DNA from: Nemania diffusa
Taxonomy: Eukaryota; Ascomycota; Sordariomycetes; Xylariales; Xylariaceae
Assembly (NCBI GenBank): GCA_038501195.1
Contig: JBBPUQ010000004.1
Location: 3,534,001-3,598,000 of the forward strand
Reading direction: 5' to 3'
Length of the DNA stretch: 64,000 nucleotides
Shown: piece by piece, positions 45,112 to 60,232 of the stretch
Position numbering within the stretch: position 1 is the first letter of the stretch
Layout of the letters: each line of letters begins with the position of its first letter
Program-made: the position numbers and the translations under genes
The notes under the pieces: model-generated
Database searches by the model: none
What the model was told of the DNA's origin: nothing
What the model saw: the letters and a program-made list of their open reading frames with translations, nothing else

Positions 45112-45491
45112 AATAATAAATAATAAATAATAAATAATAAATAATAAATAATAAATAATAAATAATAAATAATAAATAATAAATAATAAATAATAAATAA
45201 TAAATAATAAATAATAAATAATAAATAATAAATAATAAATAATAAATAATAAATAATAAATAATAAATAATAAATAATAAATAATAAATAATAAATAATA
45301 AATAATAAATAATAAATAATAAATAATAAATAATAAATAATAAATAATAAATAATAAATAATAAATAATAAATAATAAATAATAAATAATAAATAATAAA
45401 TAATAAATAATAAATAATAAATAATAAATAATAAATAATAAATAATAAATAATAAATAATAAATAATAAATAATAAATAATAAATAATAAA
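45112..45491. repeat. Near-perfect AATAAAT heptamer array, about 54 units
   Basis: From about 45112 the period-7 unit AATAAAT repeats without visible interruption to about 45491. Its uniformity contrasts with the diverged flanks and implies recent expansion or gene conversion. It is not a CRISPR array, having no spacers, and not TTAGGG telomere repeat. Confidence 0.9.
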
Positions 45492-48030
45492 TATATTTAA
45501 TATTAATAAGTTTTTTTATAAATTTTGTTATATATAATAAATTTTATAAAAATAAATTAATAATATTTAAATTTAAAAAAATTTAAATAATTTTAATTAA
45601 AAATTAAATATAACAAATATATTATTATAATTATTATAAAAATATAATAGTTTTAAAATATTTTTAATATAAATTAATAATATATATAAATATAAATAAT
45701 TAATTAAAATTTTAAATATATATTATTTATTTAATATTATAATTATAAATATATAAATATTAATTAATAAATTTAAAAAATAAATATAAATTAATAAAAT
45801 TATTAAATTATATTTATTTAAAATAAAAATATTATAAATATATTTTTAAAAAAAACTAATTTTAAAAATATTATAAAATATAATAAATAATTTTTATTTT
45901 TAATAATATATTTTAAAAGTAATTATTTATTAAAAAATATTATTTTATATAAACATTATATAAATATATTTTAATATATTTATATTTTAATGTTTTATAT
46001 TATAAATAAATAATTATTATAAATTAATATTTAGTTTATTATTAAATAAATATAAATTTTTTTAAAAAAAAGCTTTTATTTAAAACTATATTAATTATTT
46101 AAAAAAAATAAACAAATATTTATATAAAAAACAAAATATAAATATAAAATTAATATTTAATTATATATTATAAAATAAATAAATATATTTTATAAAAAAT
46201 ATAATATATTTATTTTAAATTAAAAAAATAATTAAAAGTTTTAATATAATAATAATATTTATAAAATATTAATTTTATAATTAAAATAATTTATATTATA
46301 ATTAAATTAATTAAAATTTATATATTAAATATATTTATTTTATTTTTATTATTATAATAAAATATAATTATATATTATAAAAAAAGTTTAAAAATTTTAA
46401 TTATTAATTTAATTATTTAAATGTTTTAAATTTAATATAAAAATTAAATATAATTTAATTTATAAATTATAATTAATAATAAATAAATTATTAAATAATT
46501 ATTTTTATATATAAATATTTTATTTTAAATCATTTAATTTTTAAAGTTTAATTTAATTTAATTTTAATAAATATAATTTAATAAATAATTATAAATATTT
46601 TAAATTAAATAATTAAATTTTATAATTTATTATTTATAATATTAAAGTTTAAATTATATTTTATATTAAATATTATAAAAAATTATAATTAATATAATAT
46701 ATTAATTTAATTATATTATTATTATAAAGTTATAATAACTTTATAATATAAAAGAATAATAATTTAATTTATATTTTAAATTATATATTAATATAAAAAA
46801 TTAAATTATTAAATTTTTAATTTTTTAAATAAAATATATTAATAATTATAAATATTAATATTTATAAAAATAAAATAAAATAAAAATTAATTATAAAATA
46901 TAATTAATATAATATTATAAAAAATTATTTATATAATAAAAATTAAAAATATTAAAATATAATATAAATAAATTAATTAATAAATTATAATTAATATAAT
47001 AATATTATAATATATATTTATATTTAATATAAATAAAAATATAATTATTATTTTAATAATATTTTAAATAATATATATAAATAAATAATTTTAAATATAA
47101 TAAATATATTAATTTTATTATATAAAAATTAAATTATATTATTAATATTTTCTTTTTATAATATTTTAAATTTAAATAAAGTTTTATTATTATAATATTA
47201 TTATTTATTAATAATAAATAAATTTAAAATATTTATTTTAAATTTTTAATTTATTAATATTTTATAATATTGTTATTATTTTATATATATTAATTAATTT
47301 ATAAATAAAATATTATTAATTTTAAAAAATATATAAAATTATTTAATATAATAAATTAATTAATTTATTTTTATAATTAATTTTTTTTAATATAAAATAT
47401 AAATTTAAAATTAAATTTGATTTTAAGTTTTATATATTAATAAAATATTTATATTAATTTTATAATTAATATTAATAATAAAACAATTTAATTTTTTTAA
47501 AATATTAAAATATTTATATTTTTTTATATTGTTTTTATAATAATTTTATAAATTTATTTATAATTTTTTATTAATTAATAAACATTTTTATATTATTTAA
47601 TTATATAATATTATTATTAAGTTTATATTTTAAAGTTTTTAATATATATAATTATTATTAAAATTATATATATAAATAATTAAAATAATTTATAAAATTT
47701 AAATATATATTTAATTTTTTATTTTTTATATTAATATATAAATATATAAATTTTATTTATATATATTAATAAAACTTTAATTATATATATTTAAATATAT
47801 TTATATAAATTAAATTAAAAAATAATAATATAATAATATTAATTTAATTATTTATTAATTTTAATTATTTTATAATATTTATATTTTTTAAAAATAATAT
47901 TATAATAATTATTAATTATATAATTTTTAAATTTTTTTAAAATATATATAATATATAATATATAAAATATAATAATTTTAATAAAAAAAATATAATATAA
48001 TTTATTAACATTTATAAAATTTATAAATTA

Positions 48031-50755
48031 TATATATATATATATATAATATTTTATTAATATTAATTAATAATTATAAAATATAAATATAAATTAATAA
48101 TTATATTTATATTAAAAATTAATTATAATTAAAAATAATTTTTATAATATATTATTAAGTTATTATTTTAATTATTTTAATTATTTTTATATTTATTATT
48201 ATTTATATTTAAAATAATAATAATAAATATAAATTAATAAATTAATAACTTTATATAATAAAAATAAATTTAATTATAAAAATATAATTAAATTAATTTA
48301 AAATATTATTATTAATATTATTAATATTTTAAAAATATTATAAAATTAAATATTAAAAATAAATAATTTATAAATATATTTAAAATTAAATAATTAAAAA
48401 TAAATTTATATATATTATTAAATAATATATATATAAAAATAAATAATTATATATAAAAAAATAATAATATTATAATTAATAATATTTAAATATTTAAATA
48501 TATTAAATTTATAAAAATATATTATATTAATAAAAATTATAAACTTTTATTTTAATATATTATTAATTAAAAAATATTAAAAATATTATAATATAATATT
48601 TTTTTAAATTATAAATTAAATAAAATAAAGTTTATATAATATTTAATAAATATTTAATTTAAATAATTAATTATAATTAATATTATATAAATTAAATTAT
48701 TTTTATTTTTATTTAAATAAAAAAACAATTTAATAAAAATAATATTTAAAATTTTTAAATTTTTAATTAATAAATTATAATTTATATAATATATATTAAA
48801 TAGTTTAATTATTATATAATTTTATTTTAATATATTTTAATTTAAAGTTTTTTTAATTAATTAAAAATTTATAATTAATATATTATTTTTTAATTTATAA
48901 ATTATAGTATAAATATTTAATAAAAAAATTTTTAAAATTAAAAATAAAATAAATTTATTATAAAATAATAAATTAAATAATAAATTAAATAATAAAAAAA
49001 AAAATAAAAAAAAAATAATATTTTAATATATTAATTATATTTTTATTATAAATAATATATATATATATAAAATTAAATATTAATATTTTATAATATTTTT
49101 AAAAAATAATTAATATATTATAACATATAATTAAAATTAAAATTTTATATATATTTATTTTAATATAAATAAAATATATTTAAATAATAATTATTTTAAT
49201 TATAATTAAATTAATTAAATTTTATTTAAATAATTATTATAAAAAATACATTTATTATTTAATTATTTTAATATTAATTAATTAAAAATTAAAAGTTATT
49301 TTATAAAATAAAAAATTATAAAATTATTATAAATAATTAAATATTTAAAATTAATATTTTATATTTAATAATTAATTTTATAAAGTTTTTTTTTATAAAT
49401 ATTATTTAAAATATATTATATTATTATTAAAATTTAATGTTTAAAAACTATTTAATTATATTATATATAACTTTAATATAAATTTTATAATAATATATTA
49501 TTATATATAAAAAAGAATAATATAAACATTTATAAAATTTTTAAATAATAATATTAAATTAAATAATATTATATTTAATTTATTAATTTTTAAAATAATT
49601 TTTATAATTAATTATAATAAATTTTTTTATTTAAAAATATTTAATAATATTTATATAAAAATTAATATTAATTAAATTAAATAAATTTAAAATAAATAAA
49701 GTTTTTATAATTAAAAAATATAATATTATAATTAATTTATTATATAAAAAAATAAATTTATATAAAAAAGTTTAAAATATTAAATAATTATAACTTTAAT
49801 ATAAAACTAAATTAAAAAAAACTATTTATATTTATTAAAAAGTAATAATTAAATTTTAATTATATAAAATTATAAAAATAATAATAAAATTTTAAATTTA
49901 ATATAAATATTAATAATTTAATTTAATATTACTATTATTATTATATTAAATTTTAATATTAAATAAATAATTTATTTAAAATAATATAATTATTATATAT
50001 ATTAATAAAATTAAAAATATATTAATTTAATATATATTATAAATATTATTATAATAAATTAAAATATAAAAATATTTATATATATTTAATATTTAATATA
50101 TATTAAAAATAATTTTAATAAATTTATAATTATAAAATTATAAATTAATAATAATTTAATTTTTATTTTTAAATATATTAAATAATATTAATATTTAAAT
50201 ATTTTAATAAATAAATAAAAGTTTTTTTTTTTATAAAAAATTAATTATTATATAAAACCTTTTTTTTTATAATATATTATTTTTAAATTATAATTAAAAA
50301 TATTATATAATTTAATAATTATTATTAATATTTAATAAATTTTAAATAAAATATTAAAATATTAAATATATAAATATATTAATAAATTAATAATATAATT
50401 TTATAAAAAACTATTTATATATTAAAACTATTAATTATATTATTAATAATATATATAAATATTAAATTAAATTAAAAACAATATTAAAAAAATTATTTAA
50501 AATTAATATTATATTATTTTAAAAAATATAAAATTATAAAATATTAACAATAAAAATAAATTTATATTAAATATTTAAAAAATTAATTATAATATAAATA
50601 TTAATTATATAATAATTTATATAATATTATTAATATATATAAATTTATAAAATATTATTTTATATTATAATTTAAATAATTATATTAAAAAATTTTAATA
50701 TTAAATTAATAATTTATTTTATTTTATAAATATATATTTTAATAATTATATATAA
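48031..50755 (+). mobile_element. Second, shorter relic of the same retroelement
   Basis: Several stretches here match the 52.4-58.3 kb element in the same order: about 48031-48100 with 52697-52765; 48521-48640 with about 53900-54010; 48641-48795 with about 54067-54225; 49400-49500 with about 55570-55660; 50400-50500 with about 57610-57710; and 50697-50720 with the start of the second LTR (57982). The spacing shows roughly 2.5 kb less DNA than in the longer copy. Alignment was by eye in very low-complexity sequence, so ends are approximate. Confidence 0.5.
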
Positions 50756-52418
50756 AAATTATAAAAAATAAATAAATTTAATAAAATTTATTAATATTAT
50801 TAATTTTATTTATAATTAATAATATATTATTTATATAGTTGTTATTAATTAATATAAATATAAATTTAATTTAAATTTTAATATTAATATTATTATTATA
50901 TATTTAATAAATAAATATAAAAGTTTTTATAATTTTTTATAATTTTTTAATTTATATAATAATTAATAAATTATATAATATTTATATTTAATATAATAAT
51001 ATAATATAAATATTTAATTTATTTTTATATAAAATAATAATTTAATTATTATTTATAAATATTATTTAAATATAATATTTAAAATATTATTATTTTAAAA
51101 TTTTAATTATAAATTTATTAAAATTTATTATTTAAATAAATAATAAAATTATAACGAAATAATTAAATTTAATTTTAATAGTAAAAAATTAAATAAATAA
51201 TAAAAAGTTTATTAAAATATTTCTTTAAAAATAATTTATTTATATTATTATATATTTATTTTTTAAAATTAAATAGTTATAATTATATAATTATTTTTAT
51301 TAATTTATTAATATTTTATTAAAATATAATATTATTATAATTAATTTATTAATAATTATATAATAATTAATATTAATTTAATATATAATTTTTTAATAAA
51401 ATTAATAAATTATAAAAGTATTTTTAAATTTATATAATAAAATATTTATTATTAACAAAAAAAATTTTTTTTTTATTATATATTAATATAAATAATATAA
51501 TTTTTTATTTAAAACAGCTAATATAATAAAAAAAATTAAAATATTAAATTTATTAAAATTTTATTAAAATGTAATAAATATAAATTATTTTATTTTATTA
51601 TTATTTTTATAATATTTTATATAATTTAATTAAAAGATTTTATTTTTATAAATTTAAAATTTTAAAATTATATTTTATAATTTTAAATAAAGTTATAATT
51701 TATAAAAAAAATTCTAAAATAATTATAATAATTTAAATTTTTTAAAAATATATAAAAAAAATTAATTTTTAATATTTTACAATAAATATAATTTTTAATT
51801 AAATAAATAACTATTTAATATTTTTATACAAAGTTTTTAATATATAATAAAATTATATATAAATTTATATAATTTTATAAATAATATATTATATTTTAAT
51901 AATTATTTTTAAATATAATATTTTAATTAAATATATATTATAAGAAAGAAAATTTAATATTAATATAATATATTTTAAATTTTTTATTATTTAAAATAAA
52001 ATATTTATATAATTATATAATATATATTTAATTTAAAATATTTAATAAATATAAAAATAAAAACTTTAAATTATATTAATTTAATTAAAATAATTTTTTT
52101 ATATTTAAAGTTTTTATATAAAAATTTTAAATTATTATATATATTTAATATATAATAATAAATAAATTTTTAATTAAATCAAAATTATAATATTATATAA
52201 AAATAAAAATAATAATATTTTATATATAAACTTTTTAAATAATTAAAATAATTTTAAATTTAAATATATATAAATATATTTATATAATTATTATATTAAT
52301 TAATTATTATATTTATATTATAATTAATTTAATATTAATTATAATATTTATTTATAAATTATTTAATTAATTTATTAATAAAACAAATATTATATAATTA
52401 TAATTATTAATATAATTT

Positions 52419-52731
52419 ATATTAAATTAATAATTTAATAAAACTTATATATATATATTAAATATATATAATTAAAACTTAAATTATAATTTTTATTAAA
52501 TAATTAAATAAATAAAAAATATAAAAACTTATTAAAATTTATAAAACTTATAAATTTTATATATATATATATATAAATAATTTATATATAACTTTTTTAG
52601 TTATATTTTTTTTTATAAAATATATATATAAATTAATATAAAATTTTAAAATTTAAAAATAAAATTTAAATTTTATAAATTATTTTAAATCTTTTTATAT
52701 ATATATATATATAAAGTTTTATTAATATTAA
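52419..52731 (+). repeat. 5' LTR of the retroelement relic
   Basis: Matches 57982-58291 almost base for base. Where they differ this copy often keeps C (AAACTTAT, AAAACTTATT, ATAAAACTTATAA) or G (TTTTTTAGTTAT) where the other has T or A. Confidence 0.7.
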
Positions 52732-55700
52732 TTAATAATTATAAAATATAATTATAAATTAATAAAATAAAAAAAAGCAGAAATTAATTATTATTAAAAA
52801 TAACTTTTATACTATATTTTTTTTTTTTTATATAAAAAATAAATTACTATTTTTATTAATTAATTAAAAATATATTAAATTAATTATTAAATAAATAAAA
52901 CTTAATTATTAAAAAATTAAAGTTTTTTTTATAATAATTTAATTAATTTTTATATAAAAATTAATAAAACTATAAGTTATTTTATATATTTATTTTTTTA
53001 ACTATTTTATTTATTTTATAATTTTTATTTTTTTATTTTTTTATTTTTTATAATTATATTAATATTAACAATAAAAGCAGTAATAATAATAATTGCTATA
53101 ATAATTAAATAAATTTAAAATAACAATTTAATAGCTTTATATAATAAAAATAACTTTATATATAAAAATATAATTTAAAAATAGTAATATTTAAATAAAA
53201 ATTTAAAAAAAAAAAAACAGATCTAAAATATTAAAATATAACTATTAATTTTAATATTTTTATAAAATTTATAAAATTAATAATATATTTTATATAATAT
53301 TTATATAACTATATATAATTAAAAATTTAAAAAAAACAGTTTATATAAATATTTACAATAAATTTTAATAAATAAATAAAATTTATATTTATAAATATTA
53401 ATTATATATTTAAACAAAAATTTAATATTATAATTAAAAATAATTTAAATATTTAATTATATAATATAATATATAATAATAAATTTATTTATATTTTTTA
53501 AAAATATAAAAATAAAAATAATAATAAATTAAACAATAATATATTTATATAAATAATATTAATTTTAATATTTATGTTAATTAATATATTAGAACTTTTT
53601 ATTATATAAATAAATTTGTTAATATTATAACCGATTATATTAAAATTAATAATATTAATATATATTTTAATATTTAATATAAATAATTAAATATTTATTT
53701 TTTTATATAAATAAAAATTTAAAAATTTATATTTATTTTTAAAATTTTTATTATATATTTTATATTTTTATTTATATATAAAAATCGATTATATAAAATT
53801 TTTTTTATTTAAATTATTTATAATAATTTAATTAAAACAGCTTAATTTATTATATTTATTAAAATATAATAGTTTAATTAAAGTTATAATAATAAATTAT
53901 ATAATATATTATATAATAAAACTCGAATTTTTATTTTAATATATTATTAATTTAAAATTATTAAAAAATAATATTATATAATATTTTTTTTTATATTAAA
54001 AAAAAAAGCTAAATAATATTATTTTAATTATATTAACTTAATATATAAATAAATTAAAATTTATATAATATTTAATAGTTATTTTAATATAATAATTAAT
54101 TATAATTAATATTAAATTAACTAAATTATTATTATTTTTATATAAATAAAATAAAATAATTTAATAAAAATAATATTTAAAATATTAAAAACTATAATTA
54201 ATAAATTTTAATTTATATAATATATTTTAAAATTTAGCTATTATAAAAAAATATAATTTTATATAATAGTTATATAAATATATTTTAATATATTTAAGCT
54301 TAAATCTATTTTAATTAATTAAAAATTTATATATAAAGCTTTATTTTTTAATTTATAAATAATATTATAGATTTTTTTTAATTAAAAAATAAACTATTAT
54401 TATATAATAAATATTTATTTTATTAATAAATAATATAATATTAAATATTTAAAATAATTATATAATTATAGCTTTAAAAAAAATTTTTATTAAAAACTAT
54501 AATAATTATATAATAAAAATAATAAAAATAACAAAAAATGTTTTATTTATAAAAAGCTTGATTATTAATTTATTAATTATAATTAATAAAAAAAATTAAA
54601 AATAAAAAAGTAATATTTTATTATATATAATATTTTAAAATAAAAAACTTTATTATATAAAAAATATAATATATTTATATTAAATTATAAAAGTAATAAA
54701 AACTTTTTATATAATAATAAATTTAATAACAATTTAAATTTTAAAACTAAAAATAAAACAGTTTAATTTTTAATAAATTTAATATATTTTTATTATATAA
54801 TAAAAAAAAGATATATATATTTAAAATTAAATATCAATATTAAATAATTTTTATTTAAATAATTAATATAATATAAAATATTAAAATATTTTATAAAATA
54901 TTAATATAGCTAAAATTTTAATTATTAAAAAAGTTTAAACTAAAACTTTTATATAAAAAAACTTTTTTATATAAATAAACTAAATTTTAAATAATATAAT
55001 AATTTAATTTAATAATATTCAAAGTTTTAAAATTATAAATATTATAATAATTTTAATATTAATTAAATTAATTAAATTTTATATTTTAAATATATTAATT
55101 TTAATTTTATTATTATTATAAAATATAAATTAATTATATATTTATTTTAATAATATATAAAATATAATTATATAATAAAATAATATAATAATATTAATTA
55201 TATAAAAATAAAAGTATTTATTTTTTAATATTAACTAATTAAAAACTATAAATTATTTTATAAAATAAAAATTTGAAAAATTATATTGTTAATTTAAATA
55301 TTTTTATATAAAAGAATTTATAAAATTATTATAAAAAATTAAATATAATAATATTAATATTTTAATATTTTAAAAAATTAAAAAATTTTATTATTATTAT
55401 TAATTATATAATTAAATTTTAAAAAGATTTAAATTTTTATTAAAAAATAAATATAATTTTAATTATAAAATTATTATTAATATTATATAAATTAATAAAT
55501 AATTAATTTTATATATAATTAATATAAATATTTTATTTTAAATAGCTAAATTTTTAAAGTTTTTAAATATATATAATATTTAAAATATATTATATTAATA
55601 TTAAATTTTAATATATTAAAAGTTATTTAATTATATTATATATAATTTTAATATAAATCTTTTATTTAAAAAATTTTATAATAATATATAATTAATTAAA

Positions 55701-57964
55701 ACTTTATATAAAAAAATATTTATTAAAATATATTAAATTATTAAAAAAATTAAATAAATAAATATATTATTTTATTATATATTTAATATTTTATATAAAA
55801 AAATCAATTATTATATAAATAAAAAAATAATATTATAAATAATTATAAAAGTTTTAAATAATATAATTAAATTAAATAGTTTTATATTTATTTTATTAAT
55901 TTTTAAAGTTTATTTTAAAATTAATAGCGATTTATTTTTTTTATTAAAAATTATTTAAAAAGTAAAAACTATATAAAAAAATATAAAAATATTAAAAAAT
56001 ATTTATATAAAAATTAATATTAACTAAATTATATAAATTAAAAATAAATTAATATTATTATATAAAATATTTTTTTTATTTTTTTAAAATAAAATTATAA
56101 TATAAAAAAATATAAAAACTAAATAAAATTATATAAAATTTTTATAATTAAAAATTATAATATTATAATTAATATAATAAATAAATTAGCTAAATTTTAT
56201 TATATATAAATTAAATTATATTATTAATAAAAAATTATATTTAATTTATTATATAAAAAAAATAACTTTTTATATAATTTTTTTTAAATTATTAAATAGT
56301 TATAACTTTAATATAAAAATAAATTAAAAAAGTTATTTATATTTATTAATAATTAATATTTTATATTAAAAAAAATTAATAATTATATTTTAATTATATA
56401 ATTAAAATAAAATAATATAATTATTATATTTAATATATTAATAATTTAAAATATATTTTAATTTATATAATATAATTTAAATTAATATAATTAAATAAAA
56501 AATTTTTAAATTAAATTTATATAAAAAGTTAAAAATAAAATAATTAAATTATATAAAGTTATAAAAATAATAACAAAGTTTAAATTTTTATATAAATATT
56601 AATAATTTAATATATAAATTAATAATTTATTATAGTTTTAAAATTATTATTAATTTAAAACTATAATATATATATATAAAATTATAAAATATTTTTAAAA
56701 TATATATATAATTATATAATAAATTAAACTATAAAATTTATATCTATTTATTAAAAAAACTAAAAAATTAAAATTTAATAAATATTATATTTTAAATTAT
56801 ATAATTATTATATAAATTAATTAAATTAAAATTATATTAATATAAAATTTATTATAAATATTATTATTAAAAATTAAATATAAAAATATTTAAATATAAT
56901 TTATATTTATTATATATTAAAAAATAATTTAATAAATTTATAATTATAAAACTTTAAATAAATAATATTTTTAATATTATATTTAAAAAATCTTTATATA
57001 AAAAAAAAACTAAGTTATTATTTTATATAAAACTAAAAATAAAATTAATATTTAAATATTTTATTAAATTTAATAAAAATAAAATCTAAATAAATAAATA
57101 TGATTTTTTTTTTAATTTAATAAAAATAAATCAAATAATTATATATTATTAATTTTTATATAAAAAACTATTTTTAATAATATATTATTTAATAAATTTA
57201 AAATATATATATTATATTAATATATTAATTAAAAATATTATATAACTTATTAATTAATATATAAATTTAAAAACTATTAAAAAATAACATTAAAATATTA
57301 AATATATAAATATAATAATAAATTAATAATATATAATAAAAATTATATTATATATTTTTAAATTTTAATTATATAAAAATTTTTATTTTTATTAATAAAA
57401 TATTTATAAATAATAAAAATTTAAATTTTTAAATTAAATTTATAATTATATTAATTAATAAAAGTTTTATAAAAAATATTTTTATAATTAAAAATAAAAT
57501 TATTTATTAAAATTTAATTAAATATAAATAAATTATATATAATATATTAATAAATAATTATATAATATAATTAATAAATTTAATTATATTATTATATTTA
57601 ATATAATTTTTTAAAAAATTATTTATATAATAAAACTATTAATTATATTATTAGTTATATATATCGATTTTAAATTTTTATATAAATATTTAATTAAATT
57701 AAAAATTATATAAAAAAAATAACTTATAATTAATATTATATTAATTTAAAAAATATATAAAAATTATAAAATTATAAAAATATATTAAATTAATAATAAA
57801 AATAACTTAATAAATATTAATATAAAAAAAATATTTAATTAAATATTAAAAAAACTAATTAATATAAATAAATAAATTATATAAATAAAAATATATATAA
57901 ATCGATTAAATAATAAAAAAAAATAACAAAAAATTAATTAATATTAAAATTAAAATTATTATAT

Positions 57965-57976
57965 AAAAAAAAAAAG
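57965..57976 (+). other. Polypurine-tract-like run before the 3' LTR
   Basis: Eleven A followed by G, about 5 bp before the second long direct repeat. The position matches the plus-strand primer (PPT) of LTR retrotransposons; in AT-rich DNA an A-run alone is weak evidence. Confidence 0.45.
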
Positions 57977-57981
57977 CTTTA

Positions 57982-58291
57982 ATATTAAATTAATAATTTA
58001 ATAAAATTTATATATATATATTAAATATATATAATTAAAATTTAAACTAAAGTTTTTATTAAATAATTAAATAAATAAAAAATATAAAAATTTATTAAAA
58101 TTTATAAAATTTATAAATTTTATATATATATATATATAAATAATTTATATATAACTTTTTTAATTATATTTTTTTTTATAAAATATATATATAAATTAAT
58201 ATAAAATTTTAAAACTTAAAAATAAATTTTAAACTTTATAAATTATTTTAAATCTTTTTATATATATATATATAAAACGTTTTATTAATAA
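57982..58291 (+). repeat. 3' LTR of the retroelement relic
   Basis: Partner of the repeat at 52419. It keeps C in places where the first copy has T (TTTAAACTAAAG, TTTTAAAACTTAAA, TTTAAACTTTAT), so both copies were mutated independently. Confidence 0.7.
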
Positions 58292-60200
58292 TTTAATTAA
58301 TAATAAATTATAATAAAAGTTTTATTATATTAATTTATTTATTAAATATTTATAAATATAATAAATATTTTTTAAAATAAACTTTTTAATATTAATAAAA
58401 CTTTATTTATATATATTAACTTTAAATTTTAAATTAATATTTATTTATATAAAATTTATAAAATTTATAAATTATAAAATAAAAATTATTTAATATTTAT
58501 TTAATAATATAATTAAACTTTTAATTATATATTTAAAAATATAAATTAAATTAAATTATTAATTTAATAAAAAATTTTAAATAATATTTTTAATTTTAAT
58601 ATTTATTAAATTTTATTAATTATTTTATTTTATTAAAATAAAAAGCTTTTATAATATAAATATATATTAAATTTTTTTTATTATTAATATATTATTTATT
58701 TATTATTAAATTTATATAAAAGCTTTTTTAATATAATATTATTAATTTAAAATTTATAATAATAAATTTATTAATGCTTTTTTTAATATATAATAAATTT
58801 AAATTATATATAAATATATTTATATTTAATATTTTATAATTAAAATTATAATATATTTTAAATTAATTTAGTTATATAATAATTATATAATTTGAATATA
58901 ATATTTTTTTTTATTTTTTATTTATTTAAGTTTTTAATAATTTCTTTTATATATAAACTTTAATTTTAATTTTAATATTAATTAATTTATATATATTTTT
59001 ATTTAAATAATTAATTTATTTATATTAAATTATTTTTTTATATTTAATTAATAATATAATTATTTAATTAAATTTATTAATTATTTTATTTATAAATATA
59101 TTAAAAAAATATATTTATTTTTAATTAAAATTTAATAAATATTATTATTTTTATATAGTTTTTATAATTTAATATAATTATAAATTTAAATTAAAAATTT
59201 ACATTTTTATTTAATTAAAATTTAAAAATATTAATTATAATTTTTTTATATATTATTAATTTATTATTATATTTATAAGTTTAATTTTTTAATATTATTT
59301 TTAATAATTTTTAAATTTATATAATAATTAATATATAAAAATAATATATTATTAATAATTATTTTTATAAATAAAAAAAATTAATTTATTTATATAAATT
59401 TTATTTTTATAAATTTAATAAATTATTTAAATATTAATTTTAGTTTTAATTTTATATAAAAACAATTTAAATATAATATTAAAAATATTATTTTTTAAAA
59501 GTTTTAATTATAAATTTATAAAGTTATTTTTTTAAATATATATTAAATATAAATTATATATTAAAATTTTTATATTTAATTTTTAATAATAATTATATAA
59601 TATTTATAAAATATTTATTTTTAATAAATAAATATAAATATTTTTAATTTAATTTTTTATATAATTATATATATAATTAAATAATATTTTATAATTTTAT
59701 ATTAATAATAGTTTTAAAGTTATAATAAATTATTAAAGTTTATATATAAATTTAAATTTTATTATTATTTTTATAGTTTAATATAATTTAAACATTTTTT
59801 TATTTATATTTTATATAAATTTAATTTAAAAAACTTTTGTTTAATTATATTATTTTATTTTTATTATATAATTTAAATATTAATTATTAATAAATATAAT
59901 AAAACTTTTTTAATTTATTTTTATATTAAAATTATAATTATTTAATAATTTAAAAAAAACTATATTAAAATATATTATTTAAAATAAAATTATATATTAA
60001 ATTTCAAAATATAATATAAAATAAAAAACTAGTTTAAAATTAATAAAAAAAATTTATTTAATTTAAATTTTAATTTATTTTTATTATTTATTTTTATTTT
60101 ATTATTAATAAAATTTATTATAATATAAAGTTTATTTTTATTAAAATAACTGTTATAATTATAATAAATATAAAAATTAATTAAATAATTTTATTAATTA

Positions 60201-60207
<7 letters not shown>

Positions 60208-60231
<24 letters not shown>

Positions 60232-60232
60232 A
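60208..60232. repeat. Poly(A) tract of 25 bases
   Basis: Uninterrupted run of about 25 A flanked on both sides by CTT (AACTT before, CTTAAA after). It could be a PPT, a LINE tail remnant or simple slippage. Confidence 0.8.

Larger units (their letters stand above)
52419..58291 (+). mobile_element. RIP-obliterated LTR retrotransposon relic, about 5.9 kb
   Basis: Two direct repeats of about 310 bp (52419-52731 and 57982-58291) flank about 5.25 kb, a size and layout normal for Copia or Gypsy elements. The A-run ending in G at 57965-57976 sits where a polypurine tract belongs, which sets the element on the plus strand. No gag or pol frame survives: the interior is A-rich AT sequence with stops in every frame. 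Superfamily cannot be told. No primer-binding site or target duplication could be recognised after the C-to-T loss. Confidence 0.65.

Noticed and set aside
45112..45491. CRISPR array or telomere
   Set aside because: No spacers, 7-bp unit without G or C, and not at a sequence end.
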